Of a DNA stretch of 64,000 nt, positions 9,643-17,662 are shown in pieces; the stretch's first letter is position 1; every line of letters starts with the position of its first letter. The notes under the pieces are model-generated. The model did no database searches. It was not told where the DNA came from and saw only the letters and a list, made by a program, of their open reading frames with translations. The stretch comes from Acinetobacter sp. C26M (lineage in GTDB: Bacteria > Pseudomonadota > Gammaproteobacteria > Pseudomonadales > Moraxellaceae), in contig NZ_CP098478.1 in NCBI RefSeq assembly GCF_023702675.1, positions 3,224,001-3,288,000 on the forward strand. Reading direction: 5' to 3'. Position numbers and translations under genes: made by a program.

Positions 9643-10365
9643 ATGAGTCAGCTTGCTTTTAGTGCTTTTAGTTTAAATGGTGTCGATGCACAAAAATTTT
9701 TACAGGGTCAAGTGACTATTCATGTAGAACGTTTACCTGAAAATGAAAGTCGCTATACTGCTATTTGTGACTTAAAAGGACGTATTCATTTTGGTTTATG
9801 GATTAAAAGATTAAATCCAGAAGCTTTTGAACTTGTCACCACTCAAGACCAAGCAGAAGAATTTGCTAAACATATTAAAAAATTTGGTGCTTTTTCTAAG
9901 ATGAAATTAGAAGAAATAGGTTCTGTCTTTCCAACGGCAAACGGCATTCAAACTGAATTTTCGCCAACCGAAACCGATATAAATGCTTGGCAGATTCAAG
10001 CAATTCAGTCTGGACAAGCATGGATTAGTCAAAATACTGAACACCTATTTCAACCTCAAGAATTACGTTTACATCAACGTGATGGTGTGCATTTCGATAA
10101 AGGTTGCTATCTCGGTCAGGAAATTGTGGCACGTCTATGGTTTAAAGCTAAACCCAAACACTGGCTTCATTTAATCCAAGCCAAAGGTGATCTTCCTGCC
10201 TCTGCAACTCAACTCAATAAAGATGTTGAAGTGGTCAATAGTATTGCATATGAAGAAGGCTATTTAGCGCTGGTCATTGCAAAACCAACTGCTTTAGAGG
10301 AACTCGGTGTAAGCATTTTAGATTTACCAGAAACGCTTAATGGTGATGTAGCAAGACCGAGCTAA
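9643..10365 (+). CDS. ygfZ: YgfZ, folate-dependent Fe-S/tRNA-modification accessory protein
   Basis: 240 residues, somewhat shorter than E. coli YgfZ. The diagnostic motif KGCYLGQEIVAR lies at ~153-164; this is the K-G-C-Y-x-G-Q-E signature of the YgfZ/GcvT-related family. The protein helps maintain certain iron-sulfur enzymes such as MiaB in a folate-dependent way. The N-terminal FLQGQVT segment is also typical. It is cytoplasmic. It is followed by a hairpin (10398-10449) and a degenerate stretch. Confidence 0.92.
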   Translation: MSQLAFSAFSLNGVDAQKFLQGQVTIHVERLPENESRYTAICDLKGRIHFGLWIKRLNPEAFELVTTQDQAEEFAKHIKKFGAFSKMKLEEIGSVFPTANGIQTEFSPTETDINAWQIQAIQSGQAWISQNTEHLFQPQELRLHQRDGVHFDKGCYLGQEIVARLWFKAKPKHWLHLIQAKGDLPASATQLNKDVEVVNSIAYEEGYLALVIAKPTALEELGVSILDLPETLNGDVARPS

Positions 10366-10397
10366 ATACTTGTAAAAATCAGGCTTTGTTTTATATT

Positions 10398-10449
10398 AAA
10401 AACTCATGTGTTATCGCGGCTGCTAAACCCGATCAACGCATGAGTTTTT
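10398..10449. terminator. Long-loop hairpin after ygfZ
   Basis: Perfect 11-bp inverted repeat AAAAACTCATG / CATGAGTTTTT separated by 30 nt and ending in T6 on the plus strand. It could terminate ygfZ transcription, though the loop is unusually long for an intrinsic terminator. Confidence 0.5.
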
Positions 10450-10680
10450 TAATATGGATCATGTATCACAATAACCTAATCGAGCCTGGCGACGTAAACA
10501 AAAACTTCTATTTCGTGGTCGAGACTGTAGGCATCGTTCCCTCTGTTGGAAGCCTCCTAAACAATAGAAATATCTGTATACACGACAAGATAAACTTGTA
10601 CGTGCCAAACAATTAAGAATTGAATATCCTCGAATTCCCAAAGCAAAATATTTACGTGAAGCTCATTTCAACTCATGGAT
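10450..10680 (+). pseudogene. Degenerate stretch, possible remnant of a small basic ORF
   Basis: Between the ygfZ hairpin and the phosphatase-like gene, one plus-strand frame reads like protein but is broken by a TAG and lacks a start. It contains RRKQKLLFRGRD, then after the stop RQDKLVRAKQLRIEYPRIPK, and ends near 10685. The basic, Arg/Lys-rich composition is unlike random translation of AT-rich spacer. I do not recognise the parent protein. It may be a decayed gene or a chance ORF. Confidence 0.3.
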
Positions 10681-11009
10681 TTAAAATTCTGAACACTCTT
10701 TTCATTTGCAGTCGCAATCAATGGCGTAGTCCTACAGCCGAACGTATTTTCGCTCAAGGGTATGGTCTACATACCCGTTCAGCGGGAACCAGCCGTCACG
10801 CCAAACATACAATTTCATCCAAAGATATCGCTTGGGCCGAGCAAATTTTTGTGATGGAATCTCGACATAAACAACAAATCAAAGAACAGTTTTCCAAACA
10901 ACTCACGCATAAGAAAGTGTTTGTGCTCGATATTCCAGATGACTATCACTATATGGACTCAGATCTGATTGAGTTACTTCAATTAGCGATGCAACCTTAT
11001 TTAAAATAA
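10620..11009 (+). CDS. Small low-molecular-weight tyrosine phosphatase-like protein
   Basis: At most 129 residues from a TTG start. The core FICSRNQWRSPTAE holds the CX5R phosphatase loop (C30, R36 in this numbering) followed by S-P-T-A-E, as in low-molecular-weight protein tyrosine phosphatases. The late aspartate in DIPDDYHYMD could serve as the general acid. At about 105 residues from the core it is shorter than classical enzymes (~150), matching a short family common in proteobacteria. The start is unsure: no ATG precedes the core in frame, so TTG at 10620 or a GTG or other weak start nearer 10655 must be used. Upstream is degenerate sequence. Confidence 0.75.
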   Translation: MNILEFPKQNIYVKLISTHGFKILNTLFICSRNQWRSPTAERIFAQGYGLHTRSAGTSRHAKHTISSKDIAWAEQIFVMESRHKQQIKEQFSKQLTHKKVFVLDIPDDYHYMDSDLIELLQLAMQPYLK

Positions 11010-11083
11010 AGTTTAACGATCATTCTTGTCGAAAACCAAAATGAACGTTATTGTTCACCTATTCTCAATACAACCGATTTCTC

Positions 11084-11815
11084 ATGAAAATAATGATCAA
11101 AACATGGTTATCTGTACTCAGCTTGAGTCTTCTCAGCGTACAAAGCCTACATGCCGACAGCAAAACACTGGAACGAAACTTCAAACAGAATTATCCAGAT
11201 ATTCCAGTCAAATCAGTTAACCCCTCTCCTTTACCTGGTATTTATGAAGTCTATGCCGCAGGTAAAATTATCTATACCGATGAAACAGCTAAATACCTGT
11301 TTTTTGGTAATCTACTTGACGTCAAAAACAAGAAAAATCTAACCGAAGAGCGTTTAGCTGAATTTGGCAAAATTGATGTCAAACAACTACCTCTCGATCA
11401 GGCAATTAAATATGTCAAAGGAGATGGAGAGCGTATCCTCTATGTCTTTAGTGACCCTGATTGCCCTTATTGCCAAAAGCTTGAGCAGCACATGACTTCA
11501 GTTGATAATGTCACCGTGTATCTGTTCTTGTTCCCGCTCAAGAAACTACATCCTCAAGCAGAAGCTATCGCCAATAAAATTTGGTGCTCAAAAAATCAAT
11601 ATGAAGCTTGGGAAGATTATATGCTGCACCGTAAAGCACCTAAAAATGCAGCGCAGTGTGAGACTCCAATACAGAAGAATCTCGCCCTAGGTCAAAAATT
11701 ACAAATTGATGGTACACCAACGATATTCTTGCAAAATGGTATACGACTCTCTGGTAGTCCGCAAAATGCAGAACAGATTGAGCAACTTTTACAGGAAGCC
11801 AGTTCTCAGAAATAA
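11084..11815 (+). CDS. dsbC: DsbC, periplasmic thiol:disulfide interchange protein
   Basis: 243 residues from the ATG at 11084, chosen because it gives a clean signal peptide (MKIMIKTWLSVLSLSLLS... cleaved near HA-DS). The N-terminal dimerisation region contains PLPGIYEVYAAGKIIYTD, matching DsbC. The thioredoxin fold carries the active site CPYC (C127, C130) and the cis-proline loop GTPTIFLQNG. DsbC isomerises wrong disulfides in the periplasm and needs DsbD. A hairpin terminator follows at 11828-11873. Length is close to that of other DsbC proteins. Confidence 0.94.
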   Translation: MKIMIKTWLSVLSLSLLSVQSLHADSKTLERNFKQNYPDIPVKSVNPSPLPGIYEVYAAGKIIYTDETAKYLFFGNLLDVKNKKNLTEERLAEFGKIDVKQLPLDQAIKYVKGDGERILYVFSDPDCPYCQKLEQHMTSVDNVTVYLFLFPLKKLHPQAEAIANKIWCSKNQYEAWEDYMLHRKAPKNAAQCETPIQKNLALGQKLQIDGTPTIFLQNGIRLSGSPQNAEQIEQLLQEASSQK

Positions 11816-11827
11816 AGATTAAATTTG

Positions 11828-11873
11828 AAGGCTTGTTGAGCATTTTGCCACAAATGACTCACAAGCCTTTTGT
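11828..11873 (+). terminator. Terminator-like hairpin after dsbC
   Basis: Arms AAGGCTTGTTGAG and CTCACAAGCCTT pair with one bulged T and a 17-nt loop, followed by TTTTGTT on the plus strand. Confidence 0.6.
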
Positions 11874-12062
11874 TAAATTCATTATAATTCAATGATTTTA
11901 ATTAATTTAATAAAAATATTAAATCCATTTCACTATCCACCTTTGCTACGTTTTATACAAAATCCTTATTTACATTTTGTCGTAAGCTTTTATGATGAGA
12001 GCAACATATTGAGTTCTGCTATGCAAAGGATGAAAGCAGATCAACGTGAAAGGAAAATAAAG

Positions 12063-12875
12063 ATGAAAAAAGTGCTCATTGCGAGTTTAATTACTATTGC
12101 AAGTCATTCAGCATTCGCCGCAGACAATAAAACCTCGGTCACTAAAGTAGATCCTCTGTTTACCAAAGCAACCCAACTTTATGAAGCAAAGGACTACCCT
12201 GCTGCTTTCCAAGAAATGCAACGTTTAGCCAATACAGGAAATAAGCAAGCAATCTATAACCTTGGCTACATGACTCAACTTGGTCAAGGAACAGTAAAAG
12301 ATGATAAAAAAGCGCTACAATATTATCAAGATGCATCTAATAAAGGTTATGGGCCAGCAAGCTATGTCCTAGCACAGGCATATCATAAAAGTACACTTGG
12401 CTTAGCGCATAATCCACAGAAGTATAAAGAGTATTTAGATAAAGCCTCGAATCAAGGTTCAGATGAAGCAACTGTCGAATTCGCGGATTTACTTTTTAGA
12501 CAAGGCAAACCACAATACGACCAAATTGCAATTCAAAAGTTATTGCCTCTACTTCGCAAAGACTACTATCCTGCAAAGAATTTAAAAGCAGTCTATGACC
12601 TTGGCATTGGGGTTAAAAATAAAAATCCCTTCATGCAACAACAAGCTGTTGAAAGCTTAAAAGATTTAGCCAAGAAGAATTATGCACCATCCCTAATGAT
12701 TCTAGGTAACATGCTCGCTAACGGCAATATTATTGATCAAGATTTAGAGCAGGCAAAAAATATTTTTTCTCGTTTAGCTGCAGCAAACTATCCTGATGCA
12801 AAAGAATCTTTAGCCAAAGTTGAAGAAGCCATAGCAGCAAAGAAAGCTACACCAGCTCAAGCACCCAAAAAGTAA
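12063..12875 (+). CDS. Exported Sel1/TPR-like repeat protein
   Basis: 270 residues from the ATG at 12063, chosen because it has GGA upstream and starts a signal peptide (MKKVLIASLITIASHSAFA-AD). The mature protein has Sel1-like repeats: AIYNLGYMTQLGQGTVKDDKKALQYYQ (in part), then GPASYVLAQAY and a later SLMILGNMLANGNIIDQDLEQAKN. Each repeat is ~36 residues and forms a helix pair. Such solenoids mediate protein-protein contacts in the periplasm. The C-terminus is Ala/Lys-rich. Binding partner unknown. A shared terminator separates it from the convergent TonB receptor gene. Confidence 0.82.
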   Translation: MKKVLIASLITIASHSAFAADNKTSVTKVDPLFTKATQLYEAKDYPAAFQEMQRLANTGNKQAIYNLGYMTQLGQGTVKDDKKALQYYQDASNKGYGPASYVLAQAYHKSTLGLAHNPQKYKEYLDKASNQGSDEATVEFADLLFRQGKPQYDQIAIQKLLPLLRKDYYPAKNLKAVYDLGIGVKNKNPFMQQQAVESLKDLAKKNYAPSLMILGNMLANGNIIDQDLEQAKNIFSRLAAANYPDAKESLAKVEEAIAAKKATPAQAPKK

Positions 12876-12880
12876 ACAGT

Positions 12881-12909
12881 AAGAGCAGCATAAAAATGCT
12901 GCTCTTTTC
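12881..12909. terminator. Bidirectional intrinsic terminator
   Basis: Perfect stem AAGAGCAGCAT / ATGCTGCTCTT with loop AAAA and a T-run on the plus strand, between the convergent Sel1 and TonB receptor genes. Confidence 0.88.
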
Positions 12910-12912
12910 AGA

Positions 12913-15081
12913 TTAGAATTGCTTACTGACTTTAATTCCCGCACTCCAGTTACGACCATCAGCAGGTTCAAAGAATCGGCTATTACTATCGTTGACAATC
13001 ACTGAACCTGCATAGTTTTTATCAAATAGGTTGTCTACACGTGCAAAGCCATTAATACCCCAATCTGCGTATTTCCACGCATATCCAGTATAGACTGAAG
13101 CAACGGTATAACTTGGTGCTGCATCGCTATTGATGTCATCAACATAAATCTTGTCCATATACTGAGCATCAATACCTGCATAGAATCCTTGCTCTGGTTT
13201 CCACGCTAATCCCATAAAAGCTTGGTTTTTAGCGACTCCTGGGATTGCATTGCCCTTTTCAACAGCTTTCACAGTACCAATTGCTGGAATAGTAGCATCA
13301 AATTTGGCATCCAAATAACCATAACTGGCATTCATTTCCAAGTCTTTCCAAAGCTTTTTATTCCATGCGAATTCAGCGCCTTGGCGTATTGTTTTATCCG
13401 CATTTCTAAACGTTGAACGACCATCAGAAGTACCTGCCGAAACAATATCATTCTGAGTCTTGCTCTGGAAAACAGCCACAGTGAAATCACCAAACGGGTT
13501 TTGCGATTTCAAACCCACCTCATAGTTATCACTTGTAGAGGGTTTTAGATCAAAGTTAAACCCAGACTTTTTAGGATCAGCTTGATAAGCCATTTCTGTA
13601 AATGTCGGAGTTTCAAAACCTTTGGCATAGCTGGCATAGGCCAATAACTCAGGTGCAATTTGCCAACTTAAAGCAGCTGATGGCAAGACCTTGTTGTAAT
13701 CTGTTTTATCACTATCATCGCCATTACTTAAATAACGATCCTTGGATTTGTAATGCACATTACTATAACGTACGCCCGTATCTAAGCGCCAAGTCGGTAA
13801 AAATTGCCACGATGCTTGTAAGTATGGATCAACATTCCACAGGCTATTGTCTTCATTACGACGCAATGTACCCTTTACGCCATAAGACGGCGAGCCATTA
13901 ACAAGATTAAAGTTCTCATACCCTTTACGATCTTCATCCATACTATCAACAGCAAGCCCTGCGCTGAAGGTTGTATTCGGCAATAATTCTTTACCTGTCC
14001 AGCGGAAATCAGCACCATAATAATTACGTTCAAAATCAATCACACCACCCGCATGATTTTTATTTAGTTGCGTACTATTAGGGATACATTCTCGAGTGTC
14101 TTTTTTAAAACTACATCTTGGTATCGATTGATATTGAGTCACCTGACGATTGCCCAAATAGGCCATGGCATACAACTCATGCTGATCATTAATTGGTTTA
14201 GACCAAGTCACACCCGTTTGGGTTTGTTCAATATCTTTACGAACCTTATATTCATTATTCGCATCATTCACCTGACGTGGGTTTTGCTGCCACTGAGTTC
14301 TATTCAATCCTTGAGGATCATCGGCATGAATCTTGACATAGTTTGTGACCCAATTGATTTTACTACCATCATCCAAATTCCACGTCAGTTTCGCATTATT
14401 TAAAACTTTTTCTGCACTGCTATGATCACGATAGCCATCGGTGTCAAAATATGAGGAACTGATAATATAGCTCGGTTCATTTTGATTTTTCGCACCACCC
14501 TGTAGTACCAGACCTGCACGATTCTTGTTATGACTACCACCCGCATAACTCATCTCAATCGAATCTTTACCCTGCCCCTCTCGAGTTGTCGCCAAAATTG
14601 CCCCACCCGATGAGTTGCCATAAAGTGATGAGAATGGGCCTGTTAATACCTCAAGATGACTGAGGCTGCTTAAATCAATATTCGAGGTTTGGCCCTGTCC
14701 ATCTGGCATCGTTGCTGGAATACCATCGGTATATAAGCGGATCCCACGTACACCAAAGGTCGAACGCGCACCAAAACCACGCATCGAAAGCTGCAAGTCT
14801 TGCGCATAATTCTCGCGATTGCGTAATTGAACACTTGGAATCCCTTTCACCACTTCGGTTAAGTTCACCTGCGCAGATTGATCATTTTGAGGCATATCCA
14901 CTCTAAAGATCGACGCAGGAGTTTCCATATAAGTGGTATCGGTACGTGTTGCTTCAACTTTAATTGTTGGAAGATGTACGGCTAGTTCTGCATTAGGTGC
15001 ATCAGCCCAAACAAGGGAGCTGCTTAACCCCATACACATTGCAACACAACCGTATAAAAGGTTAATTTTCGGTGAAGGCAT
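12913..15081 (-). CDS. TonB-dependent outer-membrane receptor
   Basis: 722 residues. A signal peptide ends near VWADAPNAE. A TonB-box-like stretch precedes the plug domain, which is recognisable by PSVQLRNRENYAQDLQLSMRG, the FGVRGIRLYTDGIPATMPDGQG (cited in part) region and GPFSSLYGNSSGGAI. A 22-strand barrel follows, ending in GRNWSAGIKVSKQF with the terminal Phe needed for barrel assembly. It transports a ligand across the outer membrane using TonB-ExbBD. Sequence resembles FecA/siderophore-type receptors, but the ligand is not determinable and no siderophore genes are adjacent. An iron-responsive promoter is likely in such genes; I could not point to a convincing Fur box. Confidence 0.92.
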   Translation of the reverse strand: MPSPKINLLYGCVAMCMGLSSSLVWADAPNAELAVHLPTIKVEATRTDTTYMETPASIFRVDMPQNDQSAQVNLTEVVKGIPSVQLRNRENYAQDLQLSMRGFGARSTFGVRGIRLYTDGIPATMPDGQGQTSNIDLSSLSHLEVLTGPFSSLYGNSSGGAILATTREGQGKDSIEMSYAGGSHNKNRAGLVLQGGAKNQNEPSYIISSSYFDTDGYRDHSSAEKVLNNAKLTWNLDDGSKINWVTNYVKIHADDPQGLNRTQWQQNPRQVNDANNEYKVRKDIEQTQTGVTWSKPINDQHELYAMAYLGNRQVTQYQSIPRCSFKKDTRECIPNSTQLNKNHAGGVIDFERNYYGADFRWTGKELLPNTTFSAGLAVDSMDEDRKGYENFNLVNGSPSYGVKGTLRRNEDNSLWNVDPYLQASWQFLPTWRLDTGVRYSNVHYKSKDRYLSNGDDSDKTDYNKVLPSAALSWQIAPELLAYASYAKGFETPTFTEMAYQADPKKSGFNFDLKPSTSDNYEVGLKSQNPFGDFTVAVFQSKTQNDIVSAGTSDGRSTFRNADKTIRQGAEFAWNKKLWKDLEMNASYGYLDAKFDATIPAIGTVKAVEKGNAIPGVAKNQAFMGLAWKPEQGFYAGIDAQYMDKIYVDDINSDAAPSYTVASVYTGYAWKYADWGINGFARVDNLFDKNYAGSVIVNDSNSRFFEPADGRNWSAGIKVSKQF

Positions 15082-15288
15082 GAAGATTCCTTATTTCTCA
15101 AAATTTCAAAGAAAGGCTTTTAAAAAGTAAGAGTCTGATTATTTTATATTTATCTTACACATTTAACTTTAGCTAAAACCATCAATCACGTTACTGATCT
15201 GCATTAGCAAATAAGATTAAATACCGTCATAATTGTAAGTGAAACATTTACCCTCATTGTATTGTTGTTGAAACAACTTGAGCTCATT

Positions 15289-16110
15289 ATGCCCGAACTT
15301 CCTGAAGTTGAAACTACCAAAACTAGCCTACTCCCGTTGTTAGAACAACGTGTGCAAGCGGTCAAAGTATTGAATGCAAGCTTACGTTGGCCAATTCCCA
15401 ATAACCTTGATAAATTAATTGGACAACGCTTAACTCAGCTTAAACGTCGTTCTAAATATATTTTGGCAGAATTTGAACAAGATCATATGCTTTGGCACTT
15501 AGGTATGTCTGGCAGCTTTCGTTTATGTGAGCCGAATGAAGCACTCAGAAAGCATGATCATTTAGTAATTGATTTTGAAGATCTGCAACTCCGTTACCAT
15601 GATCCGCGACGCTTCGGCTGCATTCTATGGTTGGACCAAGCCAATCAGACCAAGCTAATCGATACACTCGGCCCTGAACCATTGAGTGATGACTTTAACG
15701 CAACTTATTTGCATGAAAAACTAGCCAAAAAGAATGTCGGCATTAAAATTGCTTTGATGGATAATCATGTGGTGGTTGGTGTCGGCAATATTTATGCGAC
15801 TGAAAGTTTATTCAACATCGGGGTTCATCCTGCACAACCTGCTTCGACGCTGAGCAAAGCACAAGTGGAAAAGTTGGTCATTGAGGTTAAACGCATCTTA
15901 AAACAAGCGATTGACTTAGGCGGCTCAACCTTACGTGACTATAGCAATGCAATGGGTGAAAATGGTTATTTTCAGCAAACACTTTTGGCCTATGGCCGTG
16001 CTGGAGAGATGTGCGTGAATTGTGAAACCACTTTGGAAAACTTAAAGTTAGGACAACGTGCCAGCGTATTCTGCCCACAATGCCAACCACTGAAGTTAAA
16101 GAAAGCGTAA
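15289..16110 (+). CDS. mutM: Formamidopyrimidine-DNA glycosylase (Fpg/MutM)
   Basis: 273 residues from ATG 15289; the first residue after Met must be the catalytic Pro, and MPELPEVET fits exactly, which decides the start. The enzyme removes 8-oxoguanine and other oxidised purines and cuts the abasic site. The conserved helix-two-turn-helix is present (GVGNIYATESLF), and the C-terminal zinc finger has CVNC and CPQC (about 245 and 265). Length is standard. It is followed after 32 bp by a parvulin gene on the same strand. Confidence 0.97.
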   Translation: MPELPEVETTKTSLLPLLEQRVQAVKVLNASLRWPIPNNLDKLIGQRLTQLKRRSKYILAEFEQDHMLWHLGMSGSFRLCEPNEALRKHDHLVIDFEDLQLRYHDPRRFGCILWLDQANQTKLIDTLGPEPLSDDFNATYLHEKLAKKNVGIKIALMDNHVVVGVGNIYATESLFNIGVHPAQPASTLSKAQVEKLVIEVKRILKQAIDLGGSTLRDYSNAMGENGYFQQTLLAYGRAGEMCVNCETTLENLKLGQRASVFCPQCQPLKLKKA

Positions 16111-16142
16111 GCGAATTGAGATGTACCAAAGGAGAACACATC

Positions 16143-16433
16143 ATGCAAACTGCGATTGTTCGACATATTCTAGTCAAAGATAAAGATTTAGCTGAACAGC
16201 TAAAAAAGCGCATTCAGTCAGGTGCTGATTTTGCTAAAGTCGCCAAGCAATATTCAACCTGCAATTCAGCAAAACGTGGCGGCGAACTTGGCGAAGTTAA
16301 GAAAGGCCAGTTAGTCCCTGTGATTGATAAACTGGTATTTACTGCCGCAGAACGTATTTTACATGGTCCAATTAAAAGCCAATTTGGTTTTCATCTGGTC
16401 GAAGTTAAATTTCGCATGAGTAGCTTGAGATAG
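16143..16433 (+). CDS. ppiC: Parvulin-type peptidyl-prolyl isomerase (PpiC-like)
   Basis: 96 residues, one parvulin domain and no signal peptide, so cytoplasmic like PpiC. Motifs: VRHILVKDKDLAEQL, FAKVAKQYSTCNSAKRGGELG and GPIKSQFGFHLVEV, all typical of the family that isomerises Xaa-Pro bonds. The start at 16143 has AAAGGAG about eight bases upstream; in-frame codons further up overlap mutM. It is probably co-transcribed with mutM. Confidence 0.93.
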   Translation: MQTAIVRHILVKDKDLAEQLKKRIQSGADFAKVAKQYSTCNSAKRGGELGEVKKGQLVPVIDKLVFTAAERILHGPIKSQFGFHLVEVKFRMSSLR

Positions 16434-16442
16434 TAGTTAAAC

Positions 16443-16470
16443 TTGAGCTTAAATTCCGATTTAAGCTCAA
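16443..16470. terminator. Hairpin between convergent genes
   Basis: Perfect 11-bp stem TTGAGCTTAAA / TTTAAGCTCAA with a 6-nt loop, 10 bp after the parvulin stop. It lacks a clear T-run. Confidence 0.5.
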
Positions 16471-16494
16471 ACGTCTATTGTGAAATCAAACCCT

Positions 16495-16827
16495 TCAACT
16501 CTGAGGCTTCATCACATAAGTCCATGCTGATGTCGCCGTACCATCAACTAACTGAACCAGAACCTCTACACGTTGATACTGCATCCCTTCAAAATCATCC
16601 AACATCTGCCAGTTTTGTTCTAATTTATCCGTACTAAATAGATATCCCTCAACCAAAGGATCAGCCTCATTCAGTATCATTGCAGGCAAACCTTGATCTG
16701 GCCCCCAATCTAAAATATGAATGGTTCCATGTACAAAAGCTTGTTGCCAGTCACCACCTATTCCACCCAAAATATGAGCATTTTCTCGATTTGGGCAAAG
16801 TGTGCCGTAAACAAATAGTCGATTCAT
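16495..16827 (-). CDS. Gamma-glutamylcyclotransferase-fold protein (AIG2-like)
   Basis: About 110 residues from ATG 16825-16827, which has GGGGA nine bases upstream and begins directly at the family motif MNRLFVYGTLCPNREN. The YGTL motif and the central EADPLVEGYLF with its catalytic-type Glu are those of the gamma-glutamylcyclotransferase/AIG2 fold. Substrate is unproven; related proteins act on gamma-glutamyl amines or peptides. It is downstream of mscL on the same strand but separated from it by an intrinsic terminator. Confidence 0.85.
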   Translation of the reverse strand: MNRLFVYGTLCPNRENAHILGGIGGDWQQAFVHGTIHILDWGPDQGLPAMILNEADPLVEGYLFSTDKLEQNWQMLDDFEGMQYQRVEVLVQLVDGTATSAWTYVMKPQS

Positions 16828-16942
16828 GTTGATTGATCCCCACGCAATATGCACAGCATCTTAGAATGAAAACAGCAATTTTTCTACGTAAAAACGAGTA
16901 TTTTCACATCATTATTCAGCAGTATCCTATTCAAATAGACAA

Positions 16943-16972
16943 TAAAAAAACGGCATTAAAAATGCCGTTTTC
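16943..16972 (-). terminator. Intrinsic terminator of mscL
   Basis: On the minus strand a stem AACGGCATT / AATGCCGTT is followed by a run of T residues. It lies 14 bp after the mscL stop. Confidence 0.85.
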
Positions 16973-16985
16973 ACTCAAGATCGCA

Positions 16986-17417
16986 TTAACCTTGTTTTTT
17001 TAATTCATCACGAATTTCACGTAACAATTGCACATCTTCTGGTGTTGCTTCAGGCTCAGGTGCAGCCTCTTCTTGTTTACGGATACGGTTCATCACTTTC
17101 ACCAACAAGAATACAACCCATGCTAATAATAAGAAGTTAATCAGGATCGTTAAGAAACTACCATAAGCAAATACATTTAGTCCTGCATCTTGTGCCGCTT
17201 TTAAGGTCGTCACATTGTTCGGGTTATCTCCGAGGATAAGGAACCAATTGGTGTAATCCACATCACCACCCAAGATCCATGAAATCACCGGCATCACGAT
17301 ATCTTTCACTAATGAATCAATGATTTTACCGAAAGCACCACCAATGATGACACCAATCGCCAAATCCATCATATTGCCTTTGATGGCAAATTCTTTAAAT
17401 TCTTTAATAATACTCAT
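16986..17417 (-). CDS. mscL: Large-conductance mechanosensitive channel MscL
   Basis: 143 residues, the usual length. The N-terminal [29 protein letters not shown] (cited in part) holds the gate-forming first helix, and a second helix with [20 protein letters not shown] is near 75-100. The cytoplasmic C-terminal helix has the Glu-rich [22 protein letters not shown]. The channel opens under membrane tension during osmotic downshock. GGAG lies a few bases upstream of the ATG. Confidence 0.97.
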   Translation of the reverse strand: MSIIKEFKEFAIKGNMMDLAIGVIIGGAFGKIIDSLVKDIVMPVISWILGGDVDYTNWFLILGDNPNNVTTLKAAQDAGLNVFAYGSFLTILINFLLLAWVVFLLVKVMNRIRKQEEAAPEPEATPEDVQLLREIRDELKKQG

Positions 17418-17610
17418 CTATAACTCTCCAGAGTTGAACTTGATCGCAACCTGTTTTTGCATTGTTTATTACACAGGTGTAGTTATCCACATAATGTTGA
17501 TAATTTAATATTTTTATCAAAAAAAGAAAGTTATTTCACACTTTAACAACACTTTTTATTTTAATAAAAATATGTGTTTAAGCATCTCTCGACCATTAAG
17601 TTTATGCAAT

Positions 17611-17642
17611 AAAAAACCGCTAAATAAATTTAGCGGTTTTTT
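17611..17642. terminator. Intrinsic terminator of typA
   Basis: Stem AACCGCTAAA / TTTAGCGGTT with a 4-nt loop, flanked by A-run and T6, about 20 bp after the typA stop. Confidence 0.88.
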
Positions 17643-17662
17643 CATTTTTCGGTGAAGAAAAA

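Noticed and set aside
15130..15288. Fur box upstream of the TonB receptor
   Set aside because: AT-rich with some GATAAT-like words, but no convincing 19-bp inverted repeat.
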